A stretch of 64,000 bases of DNA, taken from positions 1 through 64,000 of the forward strand of contig JAAWAN010000028.1 of the NCBI GenBank assembly GCA_022792175.1, in the 5' to 3' direction. The notes below the pieces were generated by a model. It did no database searches. It had not been told where the DNA came from and saw nothing but the letters and a program-made list of their open reading frames with translations. The DNA is from Provencibacterium sp. (lineage in GTDB: Bacteria; Bacillota; Clostridia; Oscillospirales; Ruminococcaceae). Made by a program: the position numbers and the translations under genes. Shown here piece by piece: positions 51,633 through 60,130 of this stretch (position 1 is its first letter; the number at the start of each line of letters is the position of its first letter).

Positions 51633-52898
51633 TCATTTTACAGCCTCATTTTCCTCGGCGATAACAGTAATGCTCCTCCCCTGCGCCTTTTCGAGCAGGA
51701 CCTTCGGCAGCAGGAAATGCTCCATCTCGCCTGGGGCCATCCGCTCGCGCGGATAGCGCGCCAGAAGATTCCCCGCTTCATCCTCCACCCGGATGGCGCT
51801 CTCGCCCAGAATCCGGTTGACCCGAAAGAAGATATCCACCGTTTTGCCGATATTCTCCGGACGCAGCTTCTGCGGAACGGTGTAGCTCGCTGCGCCGCCG
51901 GTCTTTACATCGATAGCCTCGCCCTTTGCCGGGCCCTCGAGAACATGCCGGGCCGCCGCCGCGCCCGCGCGCTGGCTCTCGGCCGTTACAAAGTCCACCA
52001 GGTCATGCACATGCACCACATTGCCGCAGGCGAAGACGCCGGGAAGGGAGGTCTCCATATTCTCATAGACCACCGCGCCGTTGGTGCGCCGGTCCAAAAT
52101 AATGCCCGCCCTCTTGCTCAGCTCATTTTCGGGGATGAGGCCCACCGAAAGAAGAATGGTGTCGCAGTCAAAGGTCATTTCAGTACCGGGGACGGGGCGA
52201 CGGTTTTCATCCACCTTGGCGACCACCACCTGCTCTACCCGCTCGCGGCCCCTGATATCGATAATGGTGTGCGAGAGATAGAGGGGAATGTCATAGTCCT
52301 GCAGGCACTGGACGATGTTGCGGTTGAGGCCACCCGAATAGGGCATCAGCTCGACACAGGCGAGCACCTTCGCGCCCTCGAGGGTCATACGCCGCGCCAT
52401 GATGAGCCCGATATCGCCCGAGCCGAGAATGACCACCCGCCGCCCGACCATATAGCCCTCCATATTGGCATAGCGCTGGGCGGCGCCCGCCGTATAGATA
52501 CCGGCCGGGCGTGCTCCGGGAATGGCGATAGCCCCGCGGGTGCGCTCCCGGCAGCCCATTGAGAGCAGCACCGTCTTCGCCTGCAGCACCTCATAGCCCT
52601 TTTCCCGGCTGACGACATGCACCTCCCGCTCGGGAGTGATATCCAGTACCATCGTATCGAGCTGCACCCGTATGCCCGAGCCCTCCAGCTTTTCAATAAA
52701 GCGGCCGGCATATTCCGGGCCGGTCAGCTCCTCCTTGAAATAGTGCAGGCCAAAGCCGTTGTGGATGCACTGATTGAGAATACCGCCGAGCTCCCTGTCC
52801 CGCTCGATAATCAGAATATCCGAAAGCCCCTGCTCATGCGCCGCGAGCGCGGCCGCAAGCCCGGCGGGGCCGCCGCCGATGACAATCAGATCAACCAT
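51633..52898 (-). CDS. FAD-dependent oxidoreductase (second glycerol dehydrogenase subunit)
   Basis: A 421-aa pyridine nucleotide-disulfide-type flavoprotein. It has the FAD motif IGGGPAGLAAALAA at the N-terminus, the hydrogen-bond stretch MGCRERTRGAIAIPG, a second dinucleotide motif ILGSGDIGL for NAD(P)H, and GVFACGNVVHVHDLVD near the C-terminus. It probably passes electrons from the GlpA-like subunit. The start overlaps the upstream gene by 8 bases and GGGAGG precedes the ATG, so coupling is tight. Confidence 0.9.
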   Translation of the reverse strand: MVDLIVIGGGPAGLAAALAAHEQGLSDILIIERDRELGGILNQCIHNGFGLHYFKEELTGPEYAGRFIEKLEGSGIRVQLDTMVLDITPEREVHVVSREKGYEVLQAKTVLLSMGCRERTRGAIAIPGARPAGIYTAGAAQRYANMEGYMVGRRVVILGSGDIGLIMARRMTLEGAKVLACVELMPYSGGLNRNIVQCLQDYDIPLYLSHTIIDIRGRERVEQVVVAKVDENRRPVPGTEMTFDCDTILLSVGLIPENELSKRAGIILDRRTNGAVVYENMETSLPGVFACGNVVHVHDLVDFVTAESQRAGAAAARHVLEGPAKGEAIDVKTGGAASYTVPQKLRPENIGKTVDIFFRVNRILGESAIRVEDEAGNLLARYPRERMAPGEMEHFLLPKVLLEKAQGRSITVIAEENEAVK

Positions 52899-54333
52899 GG
52901 TTTTTTCCTCCCGTCTTGGTCTCATCCATCAGAATGTAGGAGCCCGCCTTATCCTGCAGCACCTCTTTGGGGGAAATCCCCATTTCGCGCGCAATGATTT
53001 CCAATACGCGCGGGCCGCAGAAGCCGCCCTGGCAGCGGCCCATGCCCGCATTCACCCGGCGCTTCACCCCATCGACCGAGCAGGGGGGAACGGGCGTATG
53101 CAGCGATGCGACAATCTCCCCCTCGGTCACCGTTTCGCAGCGGCAGATAACCCGGCCATAGCGGGGATCCTCCCGGATGAGGGCATTTTTCTCCTCGGTC
53201 GAAAGCTCGTTAAAGCGCACCCGGCGGCGGCTGTCGGTAAACTCCTTCTTCTCTTTGAGCGTCAGCTCATTCTGTCCGGCGAGCTGAGCGATATATTTCG
53301 CGGTGGCCGGCGCAGCGGTCAGCCCCGGGGACTTGATGCCCGCCAGATCATAAAAGCCCTCCGATGCCCGGCCGATGATAAAGTCCTCCTGGTCGGAAAC
53401 GGCGCGCACCCCGGCAAAGTTGCGGATAGAGTCCCGGAACTGGACGGACGGCACCGAGCGCATCGCCATCTTTTTGACAAACTCCAGCCCGCTGCCGGTG
53501 GTGGCGGTATCCTCCCCGTCCTCGATTTCCTCGGCATTCGGGCCGACGATCAGGTTGCCGTGCACCGTCGGAGAGACGAGGACGCCCTTGCCGACCTTCG
53601 TCGGGCACTGGAAGATAACATGGCCGACCCGCGTACCCTCCGATTTATCGAGCAGATAATACTGGCCGCGGTCGGGAAGTATCTGAAAGCCCTCTGGCAG
53701 CGCAAGATTATGTATATCCGCAGCATGCACCCCCGCGGCGTTAAAGATGGTGCGCGTATCATAGCTGCCCGCATTCGTCGTCACCCGCCAGCCGCCGCTC
53801 AGGCGCTCGATGGATTCTACGCGGTTTTCCCGATAGAGCTTTACCCCGTTTTTAACCGCCGTTTCAATCATCGCCAGCGCATATTCCCAGGGGCTGACGA
53901 TGCCCGCACTTGGCGCATACAGCGCAGCTACAACCTCCTCGCTCAGGTTCGGCTCCAGACTGCGGACCGCCTCCCTGTCCAGCAGCTCAAGCCCGGGAAC
54001 GCCGTTTTCCTTCCCCTGGCGGTAGAGCTTTTCGATCGTTTTCTGGTCTGCTTCGTCAAAAGCCAGCACCAGCGAGCCGATCTGCTGAAAGGGCACATCC
54101 AGCTTTTGGCAGATTTCCTTCGCCAGCGCCGCACCCTCCACATTCAGCCGCGCCATCAGCGTGCCCGGCTTCGGGTCATAGCCTGCATGGATAATGGCGC
54201 TGTTGGCTTTCGTTGTCCCATCCGCCACATCGTTTTCCTTTTCGAGCACCGCTACGCTGAGCTCATAGCGCGAAAGCTCATAAGCCAGCGCCGCGCCGGT
54301 GATCCCGCATCCGATAATCAGGCAGTCATACAA
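52891..54333 (-). CDS. GlpA-like glycerol-3-phosphate dehydrogenase with [2Fe-2S] domain
   Basis: A 480-aa flavoprotein. Residues 1 to about 370 are a DAO domain (IIGCGITGAALAYELSRY, GTTKANSAIIHAGYD, SPGLTAAPATAKYIA) of the GlpA/GlpO kind that oxidises glycerol-3-phosphate to dihydroxyacetone phosphate. The C-terminal part is a BFD-like [2Fe-2S] domain with VICRCETVTEGEI and RCQGGFCGP. The start is TTG at 54333, 8 bases after GAGGAGG. It is the first gene of the operon with the FAD oxidoreductase, DUF1667, glpK and fsa. Its leader contains a terminator that GlpP may overcome. Confidence 0.92.
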   Translation of the reverse strand: MYDCLIIGCGITGAALAYELSRYELSVAVLEKENDVADGTTKANSAIIHAGYDPKPGTLMARLNVEGAALAKEICQKLDVPFQQIGSLVLAFDEADQKTIEKLYRQGKENGVPGLELLDREAVRSLEPNLSEEVVAALYAPSAGIVSPWEYALAMIETAVKNGVKLYRENRVESIERLSGGWRVTTNAGSYDTRTIFNAAGVHAADIHNLALPEGFQILPDRGQYYLLDKSEGTRVGHVIFQCPTKVGKGVLVSPTVHGNLIVGPNAEEIEDGEDTATTGSGLEFVKKMAMRSVPSVQFRDSIRNFAGVRAVSDQEDFIIGRASEGFYDLAGIKSPGLTAAPATAKYIAQLAGQNELTLKEKKEFTDSRRRVRFNELSTEEKNALIREDPRYGRVICRCETVTEGEIVASLHTPVPPCSVDGVKRRVNAGMGRCQGGFCGPRVLEIIAREMGISPKEVLQDKAGSYILMDETKTGGKNHG

Positions 54334-54386
54334 AATAAAGCCCTCCTCTTTGGTTGCCGCAGCTGCGAAAAGCTTCCCCTGTTTAA

Positions 54387-54436
54387 CAAAAAAGAGTAAA
54401 ACAAATACAGCCAGCCAGCTGCATCCGCTTTACTCT
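54387..54436 (-). terminator. Leader terminator of the glycerol operon, likely GlpP target
   Basis: On the minus strand AGAGTAAA (54429-54436) pairs with TTTACTCT (54393-54400), with a smaller CAGC/GCTG stem inside, followed by TTTTTTG. It lies between the promoter (54472-54500) and the TTG start at 54333, so it would stop transcription unless antitermination occurs, as described for GlpP-controlled glp leaders of Bacillus. Confidence 0.65.
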
Positions 54437-54471
54437 CTGCTCTCGCGCATACGTTCGTCCTGATTAATTTC

Positions 54472-54500
54472 ATCATAGCACAACCTGAACAAAAAGGCAA
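54472..54500 (-). promoter_or_regulatory. Promoter of the glycerol operon
   Basis: On the minus strand TTGCCT (54495-54500), 17 bases, TATGAT (54472-54477), with TG before the -10 box (extended -10). The expected transcript begins about 130 bases before the first codon and runs into the leader terminator. Confidence 0.6.
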
Positions 54501-54619
54501 GAGCTTCCCAGCAAAAAATATTCTATATTTGAAATGGCCGCTGTCCTTTTTCCGGGCATCCGCTGCTGCTTTTCGGGAAAAAACAGGACGGGGCCCGTAA
54601 AAAGGCACGCTCGGAAATA

Positions 54620-55099
54620 TCAGCCCGCATTGTGATATTCCTTTTCATGCTGGCGAAGAAGCCTCTCATTGTGGGCAATATCCTGCCAGACATACTTCAG
54701 CTCACTGGTCAGCCGGTCAAAGCGCGTGTTCATCTCCCGGCGCATCTGCATCATGTCCGCACGCATGCGCACCTGCTCCTCGTGCATCTCGGCCTGCTCC
54801 TTGCAGACTTGTTCCTGAACCGCGCGCATCTCAGCCTGTTCTTTACGCATCTCAGCCTGTTCTTTACGCATCTCAGCCTGTTCTTTACGCATCTCAGCCT
54901 GCTCTTTACGTATCTCAGCCTGTTCTTTACGTATCTCAGCCTGTTCTTTACGCATCTCAGCCTGCTCTTTACGCATCTCAGCCTGCTCTTTACGCATCTC
55001 AGTCTGCTCCGCACGCATCTCAGCTATCACGGCATCGGATTTATCCATCCGCTCGAGCACCTGAGCCAACAGACCCAAAATTTTCTCCTCGTTATTCAA
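54620..55099 (-). CDS. Heptad-repeat coiled-coil protein
   Basis: A 159-aa, very hydrophilic protein. After an N-terminal NNEEKILGLLAQVLERMDK helix, residues about 28-95 are about nine to ten copies of the heptad MRKEQAE (with MRAEQTE and IRKEQAE variants), then a charged helix and a conserved-looking end FDRLTSELKYVWQDIAHNERLL. The end resembles short clostridial proteins of unknown function with a C-terminal coiled coil. No signal or membrane segment. The TTG at 55099 follows GGGAGGGG by 7-9 bases and lies after the promoter; the longer ORF start at 55174 is upstream of it. Confidence 0.75.
   Translation of the reverse strand: MNNEEKILGLLAQVLERMDKSDAVIAEMRAEQTEMRKEQAEMRKEQAEMRKEQAEIRKEQAEIRKEQAEMRKEQAEMRKEQAEMRKEQAEMRAVQEQVCKEQAEMHEEQVRMRADMMQMRREMNTRFDRLTSELKYVWQDIAHNERLLRQHEKEYHNAG
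54824..55022 (-). repeat. 21-bp tandem repeat inside the heptad-repeat gene
   Basis: About nine and a half units of a 21-bp sequence (on the plus strand ACGCATCTCAGCCTGTTCTT and a last T), differing by a few C/T changes. Because 21 is a multiple of 3 and 7 codons make a heptad, unit gain or loss would keep both the frame and the coiled-coil register. Confidence 0.93.
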
Positions 55100-55132
55100 C
55101 CGTCTTCCCCTCCCCCAATAGTTTCTGTCTCT

Positions 55133-55162
55133 ACTATAGCATAAAAGCGTCCGAACCGTCAA
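55133..55162 (-). promoter_or_regulatory. Promoter of the heptad-repeat gene
   Basis: On the minus strand TTGACG (55157-55162), 18 bases, TATAGT (55133-55138), with TG one base before the -10 box. It lies about 35 bases before the TTG start and separates this gene from the upstream SH3-like gene. Confidence 0.6.
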
Positions 55163-55194
55163 CGGCAGATACACGCATGGAAAAATCGCCTCCG

Positions 55195-55983
55195 TTATTC
55201 CGGCTTTTGCCAGAAGCGGCGCAGCAAAAACAGCGTCAGCCCGATAACCAGCGCTACCAGCACTGCTGCCAGGATAAAAGACGGATACCCCTTTGGAACC
55301 GGCGGCTCGGCCGCAGGATAGAGCGGCGGCTGTTCGGGTATCCTTTCCGGCAGCGCCGTATTCTCCGGGTCACTCAGGCACACCCAGATGTCCCGCCAGC
55401 CGCGGTAATAGCCCACCCAGCCCCACAAACGCCCGTCCTCATCGGTGTAGCAGCCGGCAAGCTGAAAGCTGTCATCTATCTTTTCAAGAAAGGTCTCCTG
55501 CGCGGGCGCCCCGGGATACTTCCAGAGCTGCACCCTTTCGGCCTGCATCAGGCTGCCCATATCTCCGCTAAAGGGCAGAATCTGCTGCGCATGGTCCTCC
55601 CGGAAGGCGACGCTGTCATAAACCGGACGAAGGCCGGAAAGATTGATCCAGCCGCTCAGCCCGCCTTTACGGGCGGCGGCAATCCCTTCGAGCGAGGCAT
55701 CCTGCTCGGTATAGCCCCATTCCCCGCTTCCGCGGTAAACGTGGCTCATAAACAGCTCGGTCCCATTTCGGATGTTGGCAATCACATGTCCGCCCGGCTG
55801 GTCGAGCATGGCGGCATAGCCCTCCTCCCCGTTTGCCTGATACCAGCGGAAAAGCCCGTCGCAGTCCTCCGCGTGCCGCCGGTAAAAGCTGTCCTCCGGT
55901 TCGACCAGAACATCGGCATTTGCCTGCACCGGCAGCAGGAAAAGCAGCAAAGCGGCCAACAGCGCCGCGAATCGTTTTTTCAT
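55195..55983 (-). CDS. Exported membrane-anchored protein, SH3-like
   Basis: A 262-aa protein. An N-terminal signal peptide (MKKRFAALLAALLLFLLPVQANA) is followed by a soluble region and, near the C-terminus, a single membrane helix with an Arg-rich end (LRRFWQ), so the bulk faces outside. The GHVIANIRNGTELFMSHVY to GWINLSGLRPVYD part has the look of a bacterial SH3 domain, a second similar stretch around WGWVGYYRGWRDIWV may be another. Ligand unknown. AAGGAG precedes the ATG at 55983, and the product is the last of an MFS-membrane protein-SH3 series. Confidence 0.7.
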   Translation of the reverse strand: MKKRFAALLAALLLFLLPVQANADVLVEPEDSFYRRHAEDCDGLFRWYQANGEEGYAAMLDQPGGHVIANIRNGTELFMSHVYRGSGEWGYTEQDASLEGIAAARKGGLSGWINLSGLRPVYDSVAFREDHAQQILPFSGDMGSLMQAERVQLWKYPGAPAQETFLEKIDDSFQLAGCYTDEDGRLWGWVGYYRGWRDIWVCLSDPENTALPERIPEQPPLYPAAEPPVPKGYPSFILAAVLVALVIGLTLFLLRRFWQKPE

Positions 55984-56063
55984 CTTAAAACTCCTTCCGT
56001 TTTTCAGAATTTGCCGTCCGGCCCCGCCGTTTTCTCCGGCAGGCTTTTGAAAGCATCTCAGCT

Positions 56064-56402
56064 TCACCGGCCGTTTATCCAACAGCCTGCCCCATAGGAA
56101 AAGAGATTGACCGCCAGCGAGAAAAGAAAGGGGCGCATCAGCGTTCTGCCATACTGCCGGTAGCCCCAGCCCTCCACCGCTATGGCGGCCGCCTCCAGAA
56201 GCAAAACGGCCGCCGGGCCGCCCAGTCCAAAAAAGTCCGCCAGCCAGTAGAGCAAAACGACGGCGGGATTGGTCAGCAGGTTAAGCAGCCAGCAGAGCAG
56301 CAGGTCTTTTTTATCCCGTTTGCCGCAGAGAAGGAAAAAAACGGTTTCCAAAAAAAGCGTCAGCATAAGCGAACGGGAAAGAGCAGAAAACAGCCCGCTC
56401 AT
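56064..56402 (-). CDS. Small integral membrane protein
   Basis: A 112-aa protein with three to four hydrophobic segments and no recognised family. The start overlaps the stop of the MFS gene by 4 bases (56399-56402), and the following exported protein starts 80 bases downstream, so the three genes look like one unit. The DKKDLLLCWLLNLLTNPAVVLLY stretch (seen in part) is common in small clostridial membrane proteins of unknown role. Confidence 0.7.
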   Translation of the reverse strand: MSGLFSALSRSLMLTLFLETVFFLLCGKRDKKDLLLCWLLNLLTNPAVVLLYWLADFFGLGGPAAVLLLEAAAIAVEGWGYRQYGRTLMRPFLFSLAVNLFSYGAGCWINGR

Positions 56403-57403
56403 CGGCCTTTTCGCAGGGCAGCCTGCAGCAGAAGAAGAAAGACGGCCGCCCCCGCCGCCGCCCCGGCAGGAGAGAGCGCCGGGCCGATATGCAGATAGCC
56501 GGGAAGAAAGCCGAGAAAAAGTGCAAAGGTGAGAATGCCGAAGGCAAAGCCCTTAGCGCCCGGCAGCAGCTGCGCCAGCGCCCAGAGGGTGATGGGCATC
56601 GTCATATTGATAAGCCCCACTGCCAAAAGCCCCGGCAGCGGCAGGCCGCAGAAAAACAGCAGCGGCAGGCAGAAAGCGAGCGCCAAAAACGATATGCGCC
56701 TGGGGCCGAACCGGTCGGCAAGAAAGCCGCCCAACGCCTTGCCCAAAACGGTAAAAAGGGTCAGGCAGAGCCCCCAGAGCTCCCCCCTCTTCCAGGGCAG
56801 CGGCAGCGAAAGCGAAAGCAGTGAACGCAGGCAGACGGCCAGAAACAGGCAGACTGCAGAAAACCGGCCGCCCGCAGAAAGCACAGGAAAAAAGGACAGA
56901 GCCGCTAAGGGCTCTTTCTTCTGCGCCCGCCAGAAAATCAGCCCGCCGCCAAAAAGCAGCAGCGGCGTCAAAATCAGAACACCCGGCCTGCACAGGGCGG
57001 GCAGCGCCCCCAGGTAAAGCCCCAGCGCGCCGGGGGAAACAAACAGCCCCAGCGGTCCGCAGCGCTTTTTTTCCATATGCAGCAGATGGGTCCCTGCGCC
57101 GACATGAAAGAGCGCATTGCCGGTCCCCGCCGCCAGCACGGCCAGAACAGGAACGGGGCGAAACAGATAGGCGGCGCCCGTCAGCAGGCAGCCGGCAGCG
57201 GCCAGCCGTATGGGAAGGCCATACCGGTCGGCCGCCAGTCCCAAAGGCATCTGCAGGGCGAAGGCACAGAAGTTATAAAGCAGCAGCCAGAAGGGACGGC
57301 CTGCCCCCTCCGAAAGCCCTCCCAGCAGCAGAAGGGCACAGGCGAAATCAACGGCGAAATGCGCAGCGCAGCAAAGGGCAAGAATCCTTCGTTTTTCCAG
57401 CAT
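56399..57403 (-). CDS. Major facilitator superfamily transporter, short
   Basis: A 334-aa protein with about ten membrane segments. The loop LAADRYGLPIRL between segments 2 and 3 is an MFS motif A variant and LADRFGPRRISF repeats it in the second half. It is shorter than most MFS proteins (about 400 aa), with short loops. Substrate unknown. It starts 43 bases after the MATE stop and overlaps the next small membrane gene, so these genes are probably expressed together. Confidence 0.8.
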   Translation of the reverse strand: MLEKRRILALCCAAHFAVDFACALLLLGGLSEGAGRPFWLLLYNFCAFALQMPLGLAADRYGLPIRLAAAGCLLTGAAYLFRPVPVLAVLAAGTGNALFHVGAGTHLLHMEKKRCGPLGLFVSPGALGLYLGALPALCRPGVLILTPLLLFGGGLIFWRAQKKEPLAALSFFPVLSAGGRFSAVCLFLAVCLRSLLSLSLPLPWKRGELWGLCLTLFTVLGKALGGFLADRFGPRRISFLALAFCLPLLFFCGLPLPGLLAVGLINMTMPITLWALAQLLPGAKGFAFGILTFALFLGFLPGYLHIGPALSPAGAAAGAAVFLLLLQAALRKGR

Positions 57404-57446
57404 AAAAATTCCCCCTTAGCGGGCTTTTGCCGCAGCATCCGAACAC

Positions 57447-58838
57447 TCAGGCGCTCTTCCGGCTCCCGGCAATAACCAGCCTGCGCCTTTCCCACCTTCC
57501 GGAGAAAAAGTAAACAAGCCCCGGAATGGCCGTTCCGTAGGCGGCCAGCCCATAGCCCAGAAAGAAGCCGAAGAGTCCCAGTCCCAGAACATTGCCCAGC
57601 AAAACGCTGAAGGCAATGCGGAAAACAAAGCCATCCAGCAGAGCGAAGCAGAGGCTGAGCGGCGCATTGCCAATACCCTGTATCAGCCCATTGGTCCCGC
57701 GCATGACCGCCATGGCCGGAAAGCTCCAGACGATAGCCGATACAAAGACCGGCGCTAGCCGGGTCACCTGGCTGTCATCGGTGAAGAGGCCAAACATCTG
57801 CTCGGAAAAGGCAAGATAGACGATGGAGAAGAGCAGATAGCAGGCAACACTCATCCCCATCCCCCATAGAACAATACTGCGGGTACGCCGGTACTCCCTG
57901 GCCGCAATATTCTGCCCCACCATGGCGGAAACGGCGAAGTTCAGCCCCTGCGTTACTTTGTTGATGATGTCATCCAGCTTGATGCCCACGCCGAAGGTCG
58001 CCGATGCATAGACGCCGACACCGTTTACCAGCCGGTTGATAAAAAGCATGGAGATATTAATGGCACAGCTCTGCAGCGCAAACGGAATGCCGAGGCTCGC
58101 CAGATCCCGGCAGATCTGCCCGTCTATCCGAAAGCTTTCCGCCCTGAAATCAAAGCCAAAATGCTCCCTGTGCCTTTTGAGATAGAATATCGCAAAGCCA
58201 AAGGAGGCCCCCTGTCCCAAAATGGTAGCCAGCGCCGCGCCCGCAACGCCCCAGTAAAACACCCCGACAAACAGCAGATCGAGCATCAGATTAACAAGCG
58301 ATGCGATAAGGATGAAAATAAAGGGATGGCGGGAGTCCCCCATTCCGCGCAGAATAGCGGAGACGAGATTATAGCCATAGGTAAAAAGGATGCCGCAGCT
58401 GCAGACGAGCATATAGTCCATCGCCATATCGAACGCCTCCGGCGGGGTGGCCAGCAGCCCGAGCACCGGGCGGCGCAAAAAAAGGCCCAAAAGGGTCATC
58501 CCAGCGCCCAGAATGCCGACGGTTGAAAAAAGGGTGCCGATCGTCCGGTTCAGGGCCTGCCGGTTGGCGCTGCCTATCAGCTGGGAGATATACACCTGCC
58601 CGCCGGTGCAGAAGCCGAGCGCGAGCATGGTCATAAAGGTAAACACCTGGCTGGCAACCGAGACCGCCGAAAGCCCAAAGCTGCCGATAAACCGGCCGAC
58701 AACCACCATATCCACCAGTGCATACAGCACCTGCAGCGCGTTGGAAAGCATGAAGGGGGCCGCAAAGGCCAGCATCTGCCGCGGAATATTCCCGCTGCTG
58801 AAGTCATGGATGATTGCCGAATTTTCTGCTTTTTTCAT
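57447..58838 (-). CDS. MATE family efflux transporter
   Basis: A 463-aa twelve-helix transporter. Segments include MLAFAAPFMLSNALQVLYALVDMVVVGRF (first helix, in part), SAILRGMGDSRHPF in the first half and VMRGTNGLIQGIGNAPLS in the second, the equivalent conserved turns. It is a second, clearly distinct MATE protein in the window. The ATG at 58838 is preferred to the longer start at 58880 because AGAGG lies upstream and the MKKAENSAIIHDFSSGNIPRQML N-terminus is usual for clostridial members. Confidence 0.92.
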   Translation of the reverse strand: MKKAENSAIIHDFSSGNIPRQMLAFAAPFMLSNALQVLYALVDMVVVGRFIGSFGLSAVSVASQVFTFMTMLALGFCTGGQVYISQLIGSANRQALNRTIGTLFSTVGILGAGMTLLGLFLRRPVLGLLATPPEAFDMAMDYMLVCSCGILFTYGYNLVSAILRGMGDSRHPFIFILIASLVNLMLDLLFVGVFYWGVAGAALATILGQGASFGFAIFYLKRHREHFGFDFRAESFRIDGQICRDLASLGIPFALQSCAINISMLFINRLVNGVGVYASATFGVGIKLDDIINKVTQGLNFAVSAMVGQNIAAREYRRTRSIVLWGMGMSVACYLLFSIVYLAFSEQMFGLFTDDSQVTRLAPVFVSAIVWSFPAMAVMRGTNGLIQGIGNAPLSLCFALLDGFVFRIAFSVLLGNVLGLGLFGFFLGYGLAAYGTAIPGLVYFFSGRWERRRLVIAGSRKSA

Positions 58839-58996
58839 CTGATGCCATCCTCTTATTGATAAAGTGTCCTGGAAACGCAAAAAAGCTGCATCCGTTTTCT
58901 ACCATTCAGTATAAAGCATGGATACTGCTTTTTCAATCATCCTTCCGGAAAAATCCACTATATGCGGACAGAAGGCAGCAGATTTCCTGATATTCT

Positions 58997-59944
58997 CTAA
59001 TGATCAGCCAGAAATTGCCCGGATTCTGTTTCCCAATGATAGACAGTCTCCTCCATCATACCGGAGGCATTGTTCCAGAAGAGGGCCCGAAAGCTCCTGC
59101 CCTCTTCTCCCTCCTCTCGCGGGAAAAGGATGGAAAAGCAGGAAAGATCGCTGCTGTCAGCAATAAGCTCCGGACAGATTTTCTGAATGCTTCCGTCCCC
59201 CTTCAGGGTATAAAGGGCATAAAGCAGGATACTGCTGCTGCCATATTGCCCGATGGAGACCTCCGGACGCCCATCCCGGTTATAATCGAAGAGGGCAAGG
59301 TCCACTTCGCCGGGAAAGTTCATGTTTTCGCTGTCAAAATCCCCGTTCAGCGGATAGGAAAAAAGGCGGTTTTCATCCGCATCGCATACCTCGAGCCGGT
59401 AGCTGCCCTGATAGTTCACCGGATAGGCGCCGCCCCAGGGAATATATTCCTCGTATTCCCCGGTAAAATATTCCCCTTCTGTCAAAATCAGGCGCAGCCA
59501 GGCAGTGCCCCCATCGGAAAGCGCAAAGAAGGTTTCCCCGAGCCGGTATTCGCTCAGCCGCGCATAAACGACGTCGGATTCTGCCGATTCAGAGGAGGAA
59601 AGCCGCGCTCTCTGCCGCAGCAGCCAAAAGCAGCCGGCGGCAAGCAAAACGGCAGCGGCAGCCGCTAAAATCAGCAGCTGCCAGAGCCGCTTTGACCGTC
59701 CCTTCCAAGTGGTCCCGCCGCTCCCCTCCTGCTGTAATGCCGAAGGCACAGCCGTTTCGGTCAGCTGGCTGAGCGGGATTTCAAAAAGCCTGGAAAGCTC
59801 AAGCAGCTTTTCCATCGAGGGGGAGGCCAGTCCCCGCTCCCATTTGCTGACTGCCTGCCGCGAGACCTGCAGCTGTTCGGCCAGATATTCCTGTGTCAAC
59901 TCTCTTTCCCTGCGCAGGGCTTTGATGCGTTCTCCCAAAGACAT
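58997..59944 (-). CDS. XRE regulator fused to a membrane-anchored C-terminal domain
   Basis: A 315-aa protein in three parts. Residues 1-65 are an XRE helix-turn-helix (LTQEYLAEQLQVSRQAVSKWERG). About 88-112 is a single membrane helix flanked by basic residues, and the rest is an extracytoplasmic beta-rich domain, with FDYNRDGRPEVSIGQYG resembling an FG-GAP/calcium-binding loop. Such one-protein sensors join a cytoplasmic DNA-binding domain to an outside domain. The target is unknown; the nearest downstream gene in the same direction is the MATE transporter (158 bases), a possible target. Confidence 0.83.
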   Translation of the reverse strand: MSLGERIKALRRERELTQEYLAEQLQVSRQAVSKWERGLASPSMEKLLELSRLFEIPLSQLTETAVPSALQQEGSGGTTWKGRSKRLWQLLILAAAAAVLLAAGCFWLLRQRARLSSSESAESDVVYARLSEYRLGETFFALSDGGTAWLRLILTEGEYFTGEYEEYIPWGGAYPVNYQGSYRLEVCDADENRLFSYPLNGDFDSENMNFPGEVDLALFDYNRDGRPEVSIGQYGSSSILLYALYTLKGDGSIQKICPELIADSSDLSCFSILFPREEGEEGRSFRALFWNNASGMMEETVYHWETESGQFLADH

Positions 59945-60130
59945 GCTCCCAGCTCCCTTTTAAACCGCGCGCTGTCCCGCCTGATGCCGGATACCGCCGC
60001 CTTTTGCTCCATTCTAGCAAAGCGGGGCAAAAAGGGCAAGAAGCTATTTTGCAACTTCCGGTTGCGGGCGGCCTGCCGGGGCAGGTCAGCCGTCCGGCTA
60101 AAAGCGCCGGAGCCGCACCAGCAATTGAAA

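Noticed and set aside
54824-55022. Possible CRISPR array
   Set aside because: The 21-bp units are directly adjacent with no spacers and encode a heptad coiled coil in frame.
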